The notes under the pieces were generated by a model. It worked only from the letters and a program-made list of their open reading frames with translations, ran no database searches and was not told the DNA's origin. From Paenibacillus sp. RC334 (GTDB lineage Bacteria; Bacillota; Bacilli; Paenibacillales; Paenibacillaceae), in NCBI RefSeq assembly GCF_030034735.1, contig NZ_CP125370.1:5565001-5629000 (forward strand): a stretch of DNA of 64,000 bases, written 5' to 3'. Of the stretch, positions 26,660 to 35,586 are shown piece by piece (position 1 is the first letter of the stretch; each line of letters opens with the position of its first letter). The translations under genes and the position numbers were made by a program.

Positions 26660-26760
26660 CAGTCTACCACCTGTACTAAAAATTGTTTTATGTCAGCATT
26701 TTACCAAAACATCGGTATCGCTGGTTCATTTTGTTCTGCAGGCGGGACGTTAAGGTGTTA

Positions 26761-26780
26761 CGGTATAAGTAAGTATACCG
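26761..26780. promoter_or_regulatory. Inverted repeat upstream of gntR
   Basis: CGGTATA, spacer AGTAAG, TATACCG: a perfect 7-bp dyad about 100 bases before the gntR start. It may be an autoregulatory operator or part of a processing hairpin. Confidence 0.45.
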
Positions 26781-26861
26781 AACATTACACTTTCTCACCA
26801 GCGGCATACGGCATAGTCCATTTTCGGTGATGAAGAAAAAAAGGCGGTCCAGAGGACCACC

Positions 26862-28286
26862 TTAAAATCCGTTATTTTCGATCACCTGCTTGAACCAGTG
26901 CCCACTTTGTTTAACGGATCGTTTGCCTCCGTCCTGCAGGTCGACAGATACAAAGCCATAGCGGTTTTTATAGGCGTTCGACCAGGACCAGTTGTCCATA
27001 AACGTCCACAGGTGATAGCCTTTCACATTTGAGCCCTCCGAGATCGCCCGTTGAACCCATTTTAGATGCTCACGGATAAAATCAATGCGATAGTCATCGC
27101 GGATCATACCCTGTTCATCCCTGAATTTCTCTTCGCCCTGAACACCCATCCCGTTTTCCGAGATAAAGCATTCAATATTTCCGTAATTCTGTCTGACATT
27201 GGTCAGGATATCGTAAATGCCCTTCTCATAGATCTCCCAGCCCCGCATCTCATTCATCTTGCGACCTGGCATCACATAATAATCAAAGTAACGTTCCGGC
27301 ACAAAAGGCGCGTCCGGGTTCGGCAGACTTTCGCGGGCCTTGACTCTGCGCGGCTGATAATAGTTAATGCCTAGCAGGTCCACAGTGCCCTGACGTATAA
27401 TCTCCCGATCCCCTTCTTCCGTGATGGGTAAAAATTCCTCTTGGCGCAGCAGCTCCACGAGCAAAGGATTAAATTCTCCCGTCACAGATGGGTCTAAAAA
27501 GGAACGGTTAAAGAACGCATCGCATATCTCAGCGGCCTGCACGTCTGCCGGATGCTGACTACGCGGATAGGTTGGCGTCAGGTTCAAAATAATGCCGATT
27601 TTGCCCTTGTAGCCTCCCTTTCTGTATGCCTGAATGGCACTTGCGCTCGATAACAGGGTATGATACCCCACCTGTACAGCTTTACGGAAATCCACTTCAT
27701 TCGGATAGTGGAAATCGTACAGATAGCCGCCTTCCACCGGGACAATTGGCTCGTTATGCGTAAACCATTTGGCTACACGATCCCCGAACAGCTCGAAGCA
27801 GATATTGGCATAATCCACATATGCTTCGACCGTATCCCGGTTCACCCAGCCTCCCTTTTCCTGTAAAGCCATCGGCAAATCAAAATGATACAGATTCACG
27901 AACGGCTCAATATCGGCCTGACGCAATTCTTCAATGACGGCATTATAGAATTGAACCGCCTGCTGGTTTATGGCACCTCTTCCCGCCGGAAACAGACGAG
28001 ACCAGGAAATGGAGAACCGGAAAGAGTTGTGACCAAGCTCTTTCATGAGTGCAATATCTTCTTTGTAACGGGTATAGAAACGGGACGTATCCGCAGGACC
28101 GACCCCGTCATAGAAACGGTTCGGCTCCTGCTCAAACCAATAATCCCATATGTTCGGTCCTTTGCCGTCTCCCTCCACGGTTCCTTCTGTCTGGGTAGCC
28201 GAAGCTGAGGAACCCCACCAGAAGTCGGATGGAAAACGGTATGAAACGGTTTGCTTCTCTGTATCTTTCATTTCGGTATGATTCAC
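26862..28286 (-). CDS. GH1 6-phospho-beta-glucosidase
   Basis: 474 residues, a full GH1 barrel. The acid/base Glu is in FTHNEPIVP and the nucleophile Glu in CFISENGMG. Plain beta-glucosidases have a Glu in the (F/W)EW motif; here it reads DNWSWSNAYKNRYGF. A serine there with the following K and Y is typical of enzymes for 6-phosphorylated glycosides. This fits the PTS genes upstream: it would split the phosphorylated disaccharide in the cytoplasm. The GTG start follows AGAGGAG. It is the fourth gene of the operon. Confidence 0.88.
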   Translation of the reverse strand: MNHTEMKDTEKQTVSYRFPSDFWWGSSASATQTEGTVEGDGKGPNIWDYWFEQEPNRFYDGVGPADTSRFYTRYKEDIALMKELGHNSFRFSISWSRLFPAGRGAINQQAVQFYNAVIEELRQADIEPFVNLYHFDLPMALQEKGGWVNRDTVEAYVDYANICFELFGDRVAKWFTHNEPIVPVEGGYLYDFHYPNEVDFRKAVQVGYHTLLSSASAIQAYRKGGYKGKIGIILNLTPTYPRSQHPADVQAAEICDAFFNRSFLDPSVTGEFNPLLVELLRQEEFLPITEEGDREIIRQGTVDLLGINYYQPRRVKARESLPNPDAPFVPERYFDYYVMPGRKMNEMRGWEIYEKGIYDILTNVRQNYGNIECFISENGMGVQGEEKFRDEQGMIRDDYRIDFIREHLKWVQRAISEGSNVKGYHLWTFMDNWSWSNAYKNRYGFVSVDLQDGGKRSVKQSGHWFKQVIENNGF

Positions 28287-28344
28287 AGCTCTACTCCTCT
28301 CTCTTTTCCAATGAACAAGCTGCTAATCCAGCAGCTCATTCACG

Positions 28345-29673
28345 TTACATTCCAACAGTTTGATCCTTGCCTGCACTGGCTGCTTGGCCAAGCTCCTCTT
28401 CCTGTTCTTTACGAACATTTACCCGGTCGATAATTTTCAGGAACGGGAACCAGATGATAAAGACGACAGCCATATTAAACAGTTGCAGCACGCCACCCAT
28501 CAGAGAGCCCGTACCCATCATTCCACTAAAGAACAACGGCATCGTCCAAGGAACCTGTATCCCGTTTGGCGGCGGTACAATCCCGGTGGACATGGCAAAG
28601 TAAGTAATCAGTGTAACGATCATTGGAGAAATGACCCATGGGACAAAAATCAGCGGATTCATCACAATCGGCAGACCGAATATGACGGGTTCGTTGACAT
28701 TAAACAGACCCGGTCCAAGGGCCAGCTTACTGACCTGCTTCATTTGCTTGCTCTTGAGGAAGAATAGAATCGAGAGCACCACGGCCAGGGTCATACCTGT
28801 ACCACCGATACCTACTGTATAAATATCCACAAACTGCTTAGTGATAATATGCGGCAGCTCCAAACCTTTGGAGTACGCTTCATAGTTTTCAAGTGCCAGC
28901 GTGTTCCAGATCGGGTCCATGACCGAGTTGATAATAATCTGACCATGAAGTCCAAAGAACCATAAGAGCTGGACAAAGAAAACAGCAATCAAGGTAGGGA
29001 TAATGCCACTGCCCAAATGCACCAGCGGTGCCTGAACGGCATGATAAATCAAATCATGCAGGTTATTATGAAGCGTCAGAGTAACCACTACGTTGATGAT
29101 TAAAAATATGCCCAGCGTAATACACGCAGGAAGCAACGCGGCAAAAGACTTGGCAACCGCTGGCGGAACCCCTGGTGGCATTTTAATAACAATCTTCTTC
29201 TGCGTCACCTTTCGGTAAATCTCAGCCGCGATAAAAGCGACGATCATCCCGAGGAACATGCCCTTGGCCCCGATCCGGTCGACCGGAATGACCCCAGCAA
29301 TCGTGGCACCGCTTTCTTGTGTCAGCACGAACGGAGTCAGCATCAGGAAGCTGGCCAAAGCGATCATGCCGCCAAATATCGGTTCGACCTTATAACTTCG
29401 GGATAGATAATATCCGATCCCCACGACCACGAACATAGTCATGATATTCAGTGTTGCATTGGGCGCAATATTCAGCAGATTCTGAAAAGTCGTCAGATTG
29501 CCCTCGCCCATCCACCCTTTCAGAAACGGCAGATTAATAATAACGACGATAATGGAGCCGAAAACCGTTAATGGAAATGACAACATAAATGCATCACGCA
29601 GTACAGTAAGATAGCGGTTGTTGTTCAGTTTACCGGCAATAGGTATTAAAATTTGGCTTAATTTTTCAAACAA
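28345..29673 (-). CDS. PTS lactose/cellobiose-family EIIC component
   Basis: 442 residues with about ten membrane helices and the EIIC landmarks NEPVIFGLPIVMNP and PPPNGIQVPWTMP. It is the membrane channel that moves a beta-glucoside while the IIB component phosphorylates it. The start is a TTG (MFEKLSQILIPIAGKLNNNRY) behind GGGGAGGA. It lies between the IIA gene (85 bases upstream) and the phospho-beta-glucosidase gene. Confidence 0.9.
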   Translation of the reverse strand: MFEKLSQILIPIAGKLNNNRYLTVLRDAFMLSFPLTVFGSIIVVIINLPFLKGWMGEGNLTTFQNLLNIAPNATLNIMTMFVVVGIGYYLSRSYKVEPIFGGMIALASFLMLTPFVLTQESGATIAGVIPVDRIGAKGMFLGMIVAFIAAEIYRKVTQKKIVIKMPPGVPPAVAKSFAALLPACITLGIFLIINVVVTLTLHNNLHDLIYHAVQAPLVHLGSGIIPTLIAVFFVQLLWFFGLHGQIIINSVMDPIWNTLALENYEAYSKGLELPHIITKQFVDIYTVGIGGTGMTLAVVLSILFFLKSKQMKQVSKLALGPGLFNVNEPVIFGLPIVMNPLIFVPWVISPMIVTLITYFAMSTGIVPPPNGIQVPWTMPLFFSGMMGTGSLMGGVLQLFNMAVVFIIWFPFLKIIDRVNVRKEQEEELGQAASAGKDQTVGM

Positions 29674-29758
29674 AGCCTATTCCTCCCCGCGAAGTAACTT
29701 GCATCAGGTTTGTTGTGAAATTTTCATGCCCCTAATTTCACAAACTCTTGTGTACAGA

Positions 29759-30091
29759 TTATAAATTTCTGGATTTAAAAAGCTCCAGTAGCTCTTGAAC
29801 CAGATCCTTCATAGTGACCGTGGACATGAGATGATCTTCCGCATGCATCAGAAGGAGCGACAAAGGAGTTGGGTTTCCTCCGGCTTCATTCTTCACCATT
29901 TGAAAATGGATATCATGCGCAGCCCGCAAATCCTGCTTCGCCTGCTTAATGAGATCGTCTGCACCTTCCGTGTTCTCATTCCGGTATTCGCTCAGTGCTT
30001 GAATCACTTTACTGCGAGCGCTTCCACTATGAAGAATGAGTTGGAAACTAATTTGCTCTTCCGTCAGATCGGCTATGTTGACTTTATCCAT
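29759..30091 (-). CDS. PTS lactose/cellobiose-family EIIA component
   Basis: 110 residues, all helical. The phosphorylated His lies in the LLLMHAEDHLMSTVTMKDL region. It passes phosphate from HPr to the IIB component in the cytoplasm. Its ATG overlaps the IIB stop region by 8 bases, which implies coupled translation. Confidence 0.9.
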   Translation of the reverse strand: MDKVNIADLTEEQISFQLILHSGSARSKVIQALSEYRNENTEGADDLIKQAKQDLRAAHDIHFQMVKNEAGGNPTPLSLLLMHAEDHLMSTVTMKDLVQELLELFKSRNL

Positions 30092-30401
30092 TTTTACGCT
30101 CCACCAGCTTCAAAGCCTGTTCATAGACTTTCTTGCCGTCCACCAGTCCGTACGCCATCATGTCGATCACTTCTACATGGATACCGTATTGAGCAGCTTC
30201 CTTTTGCAGCTGTCCTTTAAGAAAACTCATTTGCGGGCCAATCAATACCGCGTCAGCATTAGCCATGTCTTCTGTCGCCTGATCTTGACCTACTGCCCAA
30301 ATTTCAGCCTCGTCTCCAATAGATTTGGCATAATCCTGCATTTTGGTAACCAGCAAACTTGTAGACATACCTGAGCTACACGCCAGTAAAATTTTCTTCA
30401 T
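30084..30401 (-). CDS. PTS lactose/cellobiose-family EIIB component
   Basis: 105 residues. The active-site cysteine is in the P-loop-like ILLACSSGMSTSLLV (Cys 8). It accepts phosphate from IIA and gives it to the incoming sugar. GGAAGGA precedes the ATG. It is the first gene of the operon, and the control region directly upstream has a promoter, a double GntR-type operator and a cre box. Confidence 0.9.
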   Translation of the reverse strand: MKKILLACSSGMSTSLLVTKMQDYAKSIGDEAEIWAVGQDQATEDMANADAVLIGPQMSFLKGQLQKEAAQYGIHVEVIDMMAYGLVDGKKVYEQALKLVERKNG

Positions 30402-30443
30402 GATTGTTCCTTCCCTTCAAGGTCTGATTGGATGCTAACTACT

Positions 30444-30457
30444 AGAAAACGTTTACA
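30444..30457 (-). promoter_or_regulatory. cre box of the beta-glucoside PTS operon
   Basis: AGAAAACGTTTACA matches the CcpA consensus at 13 of 14 positions. It lies just downstream of the -10 box, a position at which CcpA would block initiation. Confidence 0.75.
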
Positions 30458-30462
30458 GCGTA

Positions 30463-30491
30463 ATTATAAATCCGCTTTTTAAATTTGTCTA
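30463..30491 (-). promoter_or_regulatory. SigA-type promoter of the PTS operon
   Basis: On the minus strand, TAGACA (30486-30491), 17 bases, TATAAT (30463-30468). The -35 box is part of the adjoining operator arm. Confidence 0.7.
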
Positions 30492-30515
30492 TACATTTAA
30501 TTTATATGTATAGAC
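30487..30515 (-). promoter_or_regulatory. Double GntR/HutC-type operator
   Basis: A perfect 10-bp inverted repeat: GTCTATACAT, nine A/T bases, ATGTATAGAC. Each arm contains a GTMTAKAC unit, the known HutC-subfamily half-pattern. It overlaps the -35 box and is the natural target of the GntR protein encoded at the end of the operon. Confidence 0.7.
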
Positions 30516-30744
30516 TTTTTTTAAAATGACACATTTTATTTTTTTCCTCAACATTAACGCTTTCATCTCTTCTCTTTCATCTCTCAATAACATTTGAGGC
30601 TCAGAATATTAGAATAGTGCATAATTCGTCCCTCGAAGTGCGAACCGGGGGTCATATAGACGAGGAATACAAGCAGTTGTATGATTAGCAGAAATAACAG
30701 GTATTCATAGCTTCACTACATTACACGAAACGGAGGTTCCGCCC

Positions 30745-31428
30745 ATGAATGTAACCGATAATGACAACAATACCGCTCTTTGGCTGCGATATGCGCCTTA
30801 CCTGATGTTTGATCACAAGGAGCCATTTTACCCGGATTTTGTTGGTGTGACGGTGCTGGATCAACCGGGTCCTTCCCCCTCCTTTCGTCGCACATTGGAA
30901 TTTTCGGACGAACGGGTGAAGCATATTGTGGAGTATGCCATCTGGTGGGACTACGAAATCGGTCACCTCTATGAGCTGGAGCATGTGTGGGTCTATGTCG
31001 GGCATGATGGTGAGGTCGTAGACTGCGAAGCCAGCTTCCACGGCAGAGTGTTCAAAGGGCTACTCAAGGACCGCGGTAATCTACTAGACGGTACGCATGT
31101 ACGTCTGTACTCTCAACCGGGAAAGCACGCTTTCTCGCCGATCACGGACATTTTCGAATTGTTGCCTGACCTGTACACCAATGCGAACGAACGCGCCGGG
31201 GTGGACGGGCTGCTGACGAACGAGCTGTTCCACGGCCTGATTGCCACGAATGATGAAATTGATGGGCTTGTACGGCGCCATCTCCAATCGTTGTCCTTCG
31301 TACCAGCCATGGAATTTGAGGAATATTACTTCACGCCGGAGCTGTTCATGCCGTGGTCTTCACTATTTCACATCATACCGGAACGAATTGAAGCCTGTGT
31401 ACAGGAGCTAAAGCGTCAATATTTGTAG
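30745..31428 (+). CDS. Hypothetical protein, possible Vps62/DUF946-like fold
   Basis: 227 residues, no signal peptide, acidic. Landmarks are WLRYAPYLMFDHKEPFYP at the start, EYAIWWDYEIGHLYELEHVWVY in the middle and CEASFHGRVF. The D-x-E-H/E-x-x-x-V pattern followed by a distant x-x-H-G resembles the HxxDWE...H pattern of Vps62-like proteins, and a weak parallel exists with the secreted protein at 37051. I do not know a function. GGAGG stands 9 bases before the ATG. The gene stands alone. Confidence 0.6.
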   Translation: MNVTDNDNNTALWLRYAPYLMFDHKEPFYPDFVGVTVLDQPGPSPSFRRTLEFSDERVKHIVEYAIWWDYEIGHLYELEHVWVYVGHDGEVVDCEASFHGRVFKGLLKDRGNLLDGTHVRLYSQPGKHAFSPITDIFELLPDLYTNANERAGVDGLLTNELFHGLIATNDEIDGLVRRHLQSLSFVPAMEFEEYYFTPELFMPWSSLFHIIPERIEACVQELKRQYL

Positions 31429-31507
31429 ATGTTAGTAGGACATGCAGAAAGGGGTACGGCAGAGCGAAGGTGAGAACAGCGGGCAGGCGTAAAGCGGCGG
31501 CGGATGA

Positions 31508-31693
31508 ATGGGTCGAGAAAAAAGGTTCGCGGATACACTGGAATCAATAGTGGAGGAAATCGAAGTATCCGTGCTGCGTGAGCTGGCGGTGAACCGTTCC
31601 CTGAAAAAGCTGGAAGGCATCACGCCCGGTGGTTACCGTAAAATGAAAATCCGCCCGCAACAGGGAATAGACTGTGGGCGGGCGGCTGAATAA
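31508..31693 (+). CDS. Doubtful small open frame
   Basis: 61 codons: GREKRFADTLESIVEEIEVS, an amphipathic helix, then NRSLKKLEGITPGGYRKMKI. The codon composition looks real, but no good ribosome site precedes the ATG. A second frame upstream (VRTAGRRKAAADEWVEKKGS) suggests either a frameshifted gene or non-coding sequence. Listed because the helix is strongly heptad-like; confidence is low. Confidence 0.25.
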   Translation: MGREKRFADTLESIVEEIEVSVLRELAVNRSLKKLEGITPGGYRKMKIRPQQGIDCGRAAE

Positions 31694-31747
31694 CCGTGCA
31701 GGACATTATATTCTGTTATGCTCTTGGAATCCGATGCGTCCTATCAG

Positions 31748-33202
31748 TTAAACGCCTGTCAGACGTACAAGGGACCCTTTTTCCAGATCTACATAATCAA
31801 CTGTAAATGCGTGGGTCCGCACGTTGGCTTTCAGAAGGGCACGATAGGTCCCTTTTTCCCATTGGATTTCCAACTGATCGGAATTTCCAGCTTCTACGAT
31901 TTTGATTTCACCATCAAAAGCAGGATAGGAATTGCGGAATTTCATCAACTGAAACAATCGCTTCAAAACTGGTCTTTCCAGGTTTTCAATGACTTCCTCT
32001 TGGGAATAGTAATGCCGATTAATGTTACGGCCTACCTTCGTTTCTTCCAATAGCGCGATGTCATTTTCACCTGCCAGCAGCCCTACATAATAGACTTGGG
32101 GGATGCCCGGTGCAAAAAACTGAATGGCTCTTGCCAGTACATAGGCATCATCGTTGTTGCCGAGTGCTGAATAGTACGTACAGTTGAGTTGATAGATATC
32201 CAGGTTATTATAGGCGGCCGTATTGTATACCCTTTTAATGTTAGCTCCCTTGGAGAACAAATTATTTTTGGTCTCTTCGATCTCTTCATCCGTCATTAAG
32301 CCCTTGGCATCCACTACTCCAATTCCATCATGAGTATCCAGCGTAGTAAACTGCTTTCTCGGACAGATGTTCAGCCAGTGAGTGAGACGCTCACTATTAC
32401 CGCTATACAGTGTGTGCAGCACCAGCATAGGCAGGGCAAAATCGTAAACCCAATGATCCTTCTCAGCAAGCTTCAACTGAATGGAGTAATGTTCATGAAT
32501 CTCCGGCAGAACATCGACGCCGTATGGCTTCAATATCTCCTGTGCTTCACCAAGCATGTCCCAAATTTCAGGCTCCACGAAAAAACAATTGGTTCCTCTT
32601 TTTTTGGTAGCATATGCAAAAGCATCAAGTCGGATGATCGAAGCACCCTTTTCAGCCAGACGAATCAGGTTTTCTCTGACAAATTGCTGGGTCACGTCCG
32701 AGTGCAGATTAAGATCCACCTGTTCCCCATCAAAGGTACACCATACCTTTTCCGTCGTACCATCCTTAAACTCGACATCAACATAAGGCGCACGTGGCTT
32801 TCTTTTATAAATCAAATCCACTTCTTCCTGAGTGGGCTCTCCATTCGGCCAAAAATCCTTGTACCGGATAAACAAGTCGGCGTACGGCGAAGCGTCTTTA
32901 TGTTGGACAAAGTCCTGAAAATACGCCGAGCTGCGAGAGATATGATTAATCATAAAATCAAACATGAGGTAAAAATCCTGAGACAGCCGTTTAATATCTT
33001 CCCAGTCACCAAAGGGTGCGTCAACGCTCTCATAGGTCATCGGAGCAAAGCCACGGTCTGCCGAAGACGGATAAAAAGGAAGCAAATGGACGCCACCGAT
33101 AACCTGTTTAAAATGGCCGTTTAGCAGTTCCCCCAGCTCTTTCAAATTCTTCCCCATGCTGTCTGCATAAGTGATAAGCATAATTTCATTTTTAATGGAC
33201 AC
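31748..33202 (-). CDS. gtfA: Sucrose phosphorylase (GH13 subfamily 18)
   Basis: 484 residues. GH13 motifs are present: MFDFMINHIS, the nucleophile Asp in SIIRLDAFAY, the acid/base Glu in DVLPEIHEHY and the transition-state Asp in TTLDTHDGIGV. The sequence FAPGIPQVYYVGLLAGEND near the end is typical of sucrose phosphorylases. The enzyme turns sucrose and phosphate into glucose-1-phosphate and fructose in the cytoplasm. The GTG start follows GGGGAG. It is the last gene of an operon that starts with a sugar symporter, so sucrose uptake without phosphorylation followed by phosphorolysis is the likely route. Confidence 0.88.
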   Translation of the reverse strand: MSIKNEIMLITYADSMGKNLKELGELLNGHFKQVIGGVHLLPFYPSSADRGFAPMTYESVDAPFGDWEDIKRLSQDFYLMFDFMINHISRSSAYFQDFVQHKDASPYADLFIRYKDFWPNGEPTQEEVDLIYKRKPRAPYVDVEFKDGTTEKVWCTFDGEQVDLNLHSDVTQQFVRENLIRLAEKGASIIRLDAFAYATKKRGTNCFFVEPEIWDMLGEAQEILKPYGVDVLPEIHEHYSIQLKLAEKDHWVYDFALPMLVLHTLYSGNSERLTHWLNICPRKQFTTLDTHDGIGVVDAKGLMTDEEIEETKNNLFSKGANIKRVYNTAAYNNLDIYQLNCTYYSALGNNDDAYVLARAIQFFAPGIPQVYYVGLLAGENDIALLEETKVGRNINRHYYSQEEVIENLERPVLKRLFQLMKFRNSYPAFDGEIKIVEAGNSDQLEIQWEKGTYRALLKANVRTHAFTVDYVDLEKGSLVRLTGV

Positions 33203-33240
33203 GATGGTTTCTCCCCTGTTCTCCCGCTGTGGGATATCTA

Positions 33241-34023
33241 TTATTTAGCGTTCTTTTCAAAAAAATCTAACGTATTTCTGAACAGCTGTTCCCGATGAGG
33301 TACATTTCCCCATGAATGGTCGGCACCTTCAATGATCTGAATGCCAATGGGCTGTGAATAGGCTTGTTCATATTGATAGGCATATTGAATAGGTGCTATA
33401 AAGTCCTGATCTCCATGTATAATGGTGACATTTCCTTTAAAACTTGAGGCTCTGGTGTAAATATCCAAGCTGGCTACATCCTCAATGAATCCCGGTCCAA
33501 GACGCAAACTGTTGAAATCAAAATACCCCTGTTGATCCATGGACGAAATCGATTGTCCCTGAATCGTTTTGTTGTTATTGATTTCGTCGGTTACGGTTGC
33601 CGCAGGGGACCACATACATAAAGAGTGAATGTCTTCAGACAAATCACCAGCTACTATACTGGCAACCACGCTCCCTAGGCTCATACCCATTAGACTGACT
33701 CGGGACGGGTCTACGAATTCCAGCTGCCGGACAAAGTTAACGATGGCCTTTCCCTCTTCCACCTCTCCGGAAATGGTCACGTCGTAAAAATCACCCTCGC
33801 TTTCGCCATGCCCTCCAAAATCAAACCGCACAGCTGCAATCCCTTGCTTTTCAAGCAGGCGTGAAATTTGAACAAATGAGTAAAAATATTCGATCCGGTT
33901 AGCCCCAAATCCATGAAACATAATGACAGTAGGATATTTACTGCCCTTGAGGGTCTCAGGAATATGAGCTGTTCCTCTTAGCGTCAACCCATGAACAGAA
34001 GTTTCAATATATTGTAATGACAT
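33241..34023 (-). CDS. Alpha/beta hydrolase (esterase-like)
   Basis: 260 residues. The nucleophile elbow is GMSLG; the acid and base are in IHGDQDFIAP and GADHSWG. An HGFGANR oxyanion region lies near the start. ATG 34023 follows GAGGTGG; a GTG nine bases upstream is in frame but overlaps the site. It lies between the symporter and sucrose phosphorylase genes with short gaps, so it belongs to the operon. It may remove acyl groups from imported sugars, for example acylated sucrose esters; that is inference from context. Confidence 0.78.
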   Translation of the reverse strand: MSLQYIETSVHGLTLRGTAHIPETLKGSKYPTVIMFHGFGANRIEYFYSFVQISRLLEKQGIAAVRFDFGGHGESEGDFYDVTISGEVEEGKAIVNFVRQLEFVDPSRVSLMGMSLGSVVASIVAGDLSEDIHSLCMWSPAATVTDEINNNKTIQGQSISSMDQQGYFDFNSLRLGPGFIEDVASLDIYTRASSFKGNVTIIHGDQDFIAPIQYAYQYEQAYSQPIGIQIIEGADHSWGNVPHREQLFRNTLDFFEKNAK

Positions 34024-34068
34024 GACAGCCACCTCAATCTCAAATTTTTTGAATATGAATATGTTAAG

Positions 34069-35412
34069 TTACTGAGCCGCTCTTCTTTCAATCAGCTCTG
34101 CACGCATTTGGCTTTGGACAAAGTCAATCCGGTACATATAAATGAAGAGCATACATATCGCAAATGCAATCGCAGGAATCCAGACAAAATTAGTTGTAAT
34201 GGCCTGCAATGCAGACTCTGTCTGCGCCATGTTAGCTACAAACCCTCCCTTAGCCAGAATTTTGGATGTTAAAGCTCCTGCAATCCCTGCGCCAAACTGA
34301 ATTCCGATCGTTCCGGCTGCCGTTAACAGACCTTGAGCTCTGACACCAAACTTCCATTCTCCAAAATCGACGGTATCGGCAAACATAACAAAAACCGTAC
34401 TTTGCGCAGCCCCCAAACCAAACGATCCCAGAGCAACACCAAACAGTGTAAGAGCAACAGAAGGCTCCATCGAACCCATCCACATCACAATCTGTCCCAG
34501 AATACTGACCAGTAACCCAATCAAAACCAGATTTCGGTTCTTCATTTTCTTTACAATAAATGGAACTAGCAACATACCGATGATCATGGCACCTGCATTA
34601 ATCCCATTGGCAAGCGAACTCATTCCCTCGTTTCCCATATTATATTTAAAGAAGAATATCATGGTAGACCCTTTGGCCACTACGCCGATAAAGATCACAA
34701 AATTAGTCAGTGCAAGCATCCACCATGGAAAATTGGGCAAGAGCGCCTTAATGCTGTCTCGGAAAGGAACCGGTTTGCCCTGATCATATTGAACACGCTC
34801 TCTCGTATTCCTAAACGTTAATAGAAACATAATTACGGATAACACGGAGAATATCCCCATGGTGAATATAAATCCCTTTTGGTTCGTCCCCCCTCCAAAA
34901 AAAATGACCAATGGAAGAGCAACCACACCTGATACCAACACACCAATCTGTCCGCCGATATTACGAAACATATTGGCCGAGCTTCTTTCCAGTGGATTCG
35001 TAGTGAGACTCGGTAGCATCGCCGAAATAGGTACATTGATACCTGCAAAGATAATGTTCAGTAAAATGTAGGTAATATAGGCATACGCCAGTTTATAAGA
35101 ATCATCGAAATAGCCTACAGCAAAAGACAGCACCGTGATAATCCCGAATGGAATTGCCAACCATAGAAACCAGGGCCGTGCTTTACCATACTTGGAATTG
35201 GTTCTATCAATGAGAATCCCGAAGATCGGACTGGCGAAGGCATCGAGTACACGGACAATTAAAAATAACAGACCGACAGATTCGAGGCTTAGTCCTGCAA
35301 CATCGGTGTAGTAAAACATGAGATATGTTGAAACAACAGTGAATACCAAATTGTAAGCGGTATCACTCAGGCCATAGCTTAACTTCTCTTTGAGGCTTAA
35401 CTTATTGCTCAT
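34069..35412 (-). CDS. GPH-family sugar:cation symporter
   Basis: 447 residues, 12 membrane helices, with the glycoside-pentoside-hexuronide family start (LKEKLSYGLSDTAYNLVF) and DRTNSKYGKARPWFLWLAIP after helix 2. It imports a glycoside with H+ or Na+. As first gene of the operon with sucrose phosphorylase, sucrose is the likely substrate. AAGGGG precedes the ATG. The promoter upstream overlaps a LacI-type operator. Confidence 0.85.
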   Translation of the reverse strand: MSNKLSLKEKLSYGLSDTAYNLVFTVVSTYLMFYYTDVAGLSLESVGLLFLIVRVLDAFASPIFGILIDRTNSKYGKARPWFLWLAIPFGIITVLSFAVGYFDDSYKLAYAYITYILLNIIFAGINVPISAMLPSLTTNPLERSSANMFRNIGGQIGVLVSGVVALPLVIFFGGGTNQKGFIFTMGIFSVLSVIMFLLTFRNTRERVQYDQGKPVPFRDSIKALLPNFPWWMLALTNFVIFIGVVAKGSTMIFFFKYNMGNEGMSSLANGINAGAMIIGMLLVPFIVKKMKNRNLVLIGLLVSILGQIVMWMGSMEPSVALTLFGVALGSFGLGAAQSTVFVMFADTVDFGEWKFGVRAQGLLTAAGTIGIQFGAGIAGALTSKILAKGGFVANMAQTESALQAITTNFVWIPAIAFAICMLFIYMYRIDFVQSQMRAELIERRAAQ

Positions 35413-35447
35413 CTTCTTCGTCCCCTTATGTGAGATTCACGTTGCAA

Positions 35448-35461
35448 GTAAAGCGTTTTCA
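35448..35461 (-). promoter_or_regulatory. cre-like site in the sucrose operon leader
   Basis: On the minus strand TGAAAACGCTTTAC, 12 of 14 positions of the CcpA consensus. It lies between promoter and first gene, where bound CcpA would act as a roadblock. Confidence 0.6.
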
Positions 35462-35484
35462 GAAAACATTCTATAATAATTTAT

Positions 35485-35512
35485 ATTATATACTAAAGGA
35501 TTGACATGTCAA
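35485..35512 (-). promoter_or_regulatory. SigA-type promoter of the sucrose operon
   Basis: TTGACA (35507-35512, minus strand), 16 bases, TATAAT (35485-35490). Both boxes match consensus exactly. Confidence 0.75.
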
Positions 35513-35522
35513 ACGATTGACA
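35507..35522. promoter_or_regulatory. LacI-family operator
   Basis: TGTCAAACGATTGACA, a 16-bp near-perfect dyad with central CG, covering the -35 box of the sucrose operon. The LacI-type regulator is encoded next to it. Confidence 0.75.
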
Positions 35523-35586
35523 TAAAATTTTTCAAAAAAATAAATAGCCGTTACCCAACAAAAGAAATAGGGGAACGGCCATCATT

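Noticed and set aside
32330..33124. Open frame of 264 codons opposite the sucrose phosphorylase gene
   Set aside because: Antisense to a gene with all catalytic motifs; its codons are not protein-like.
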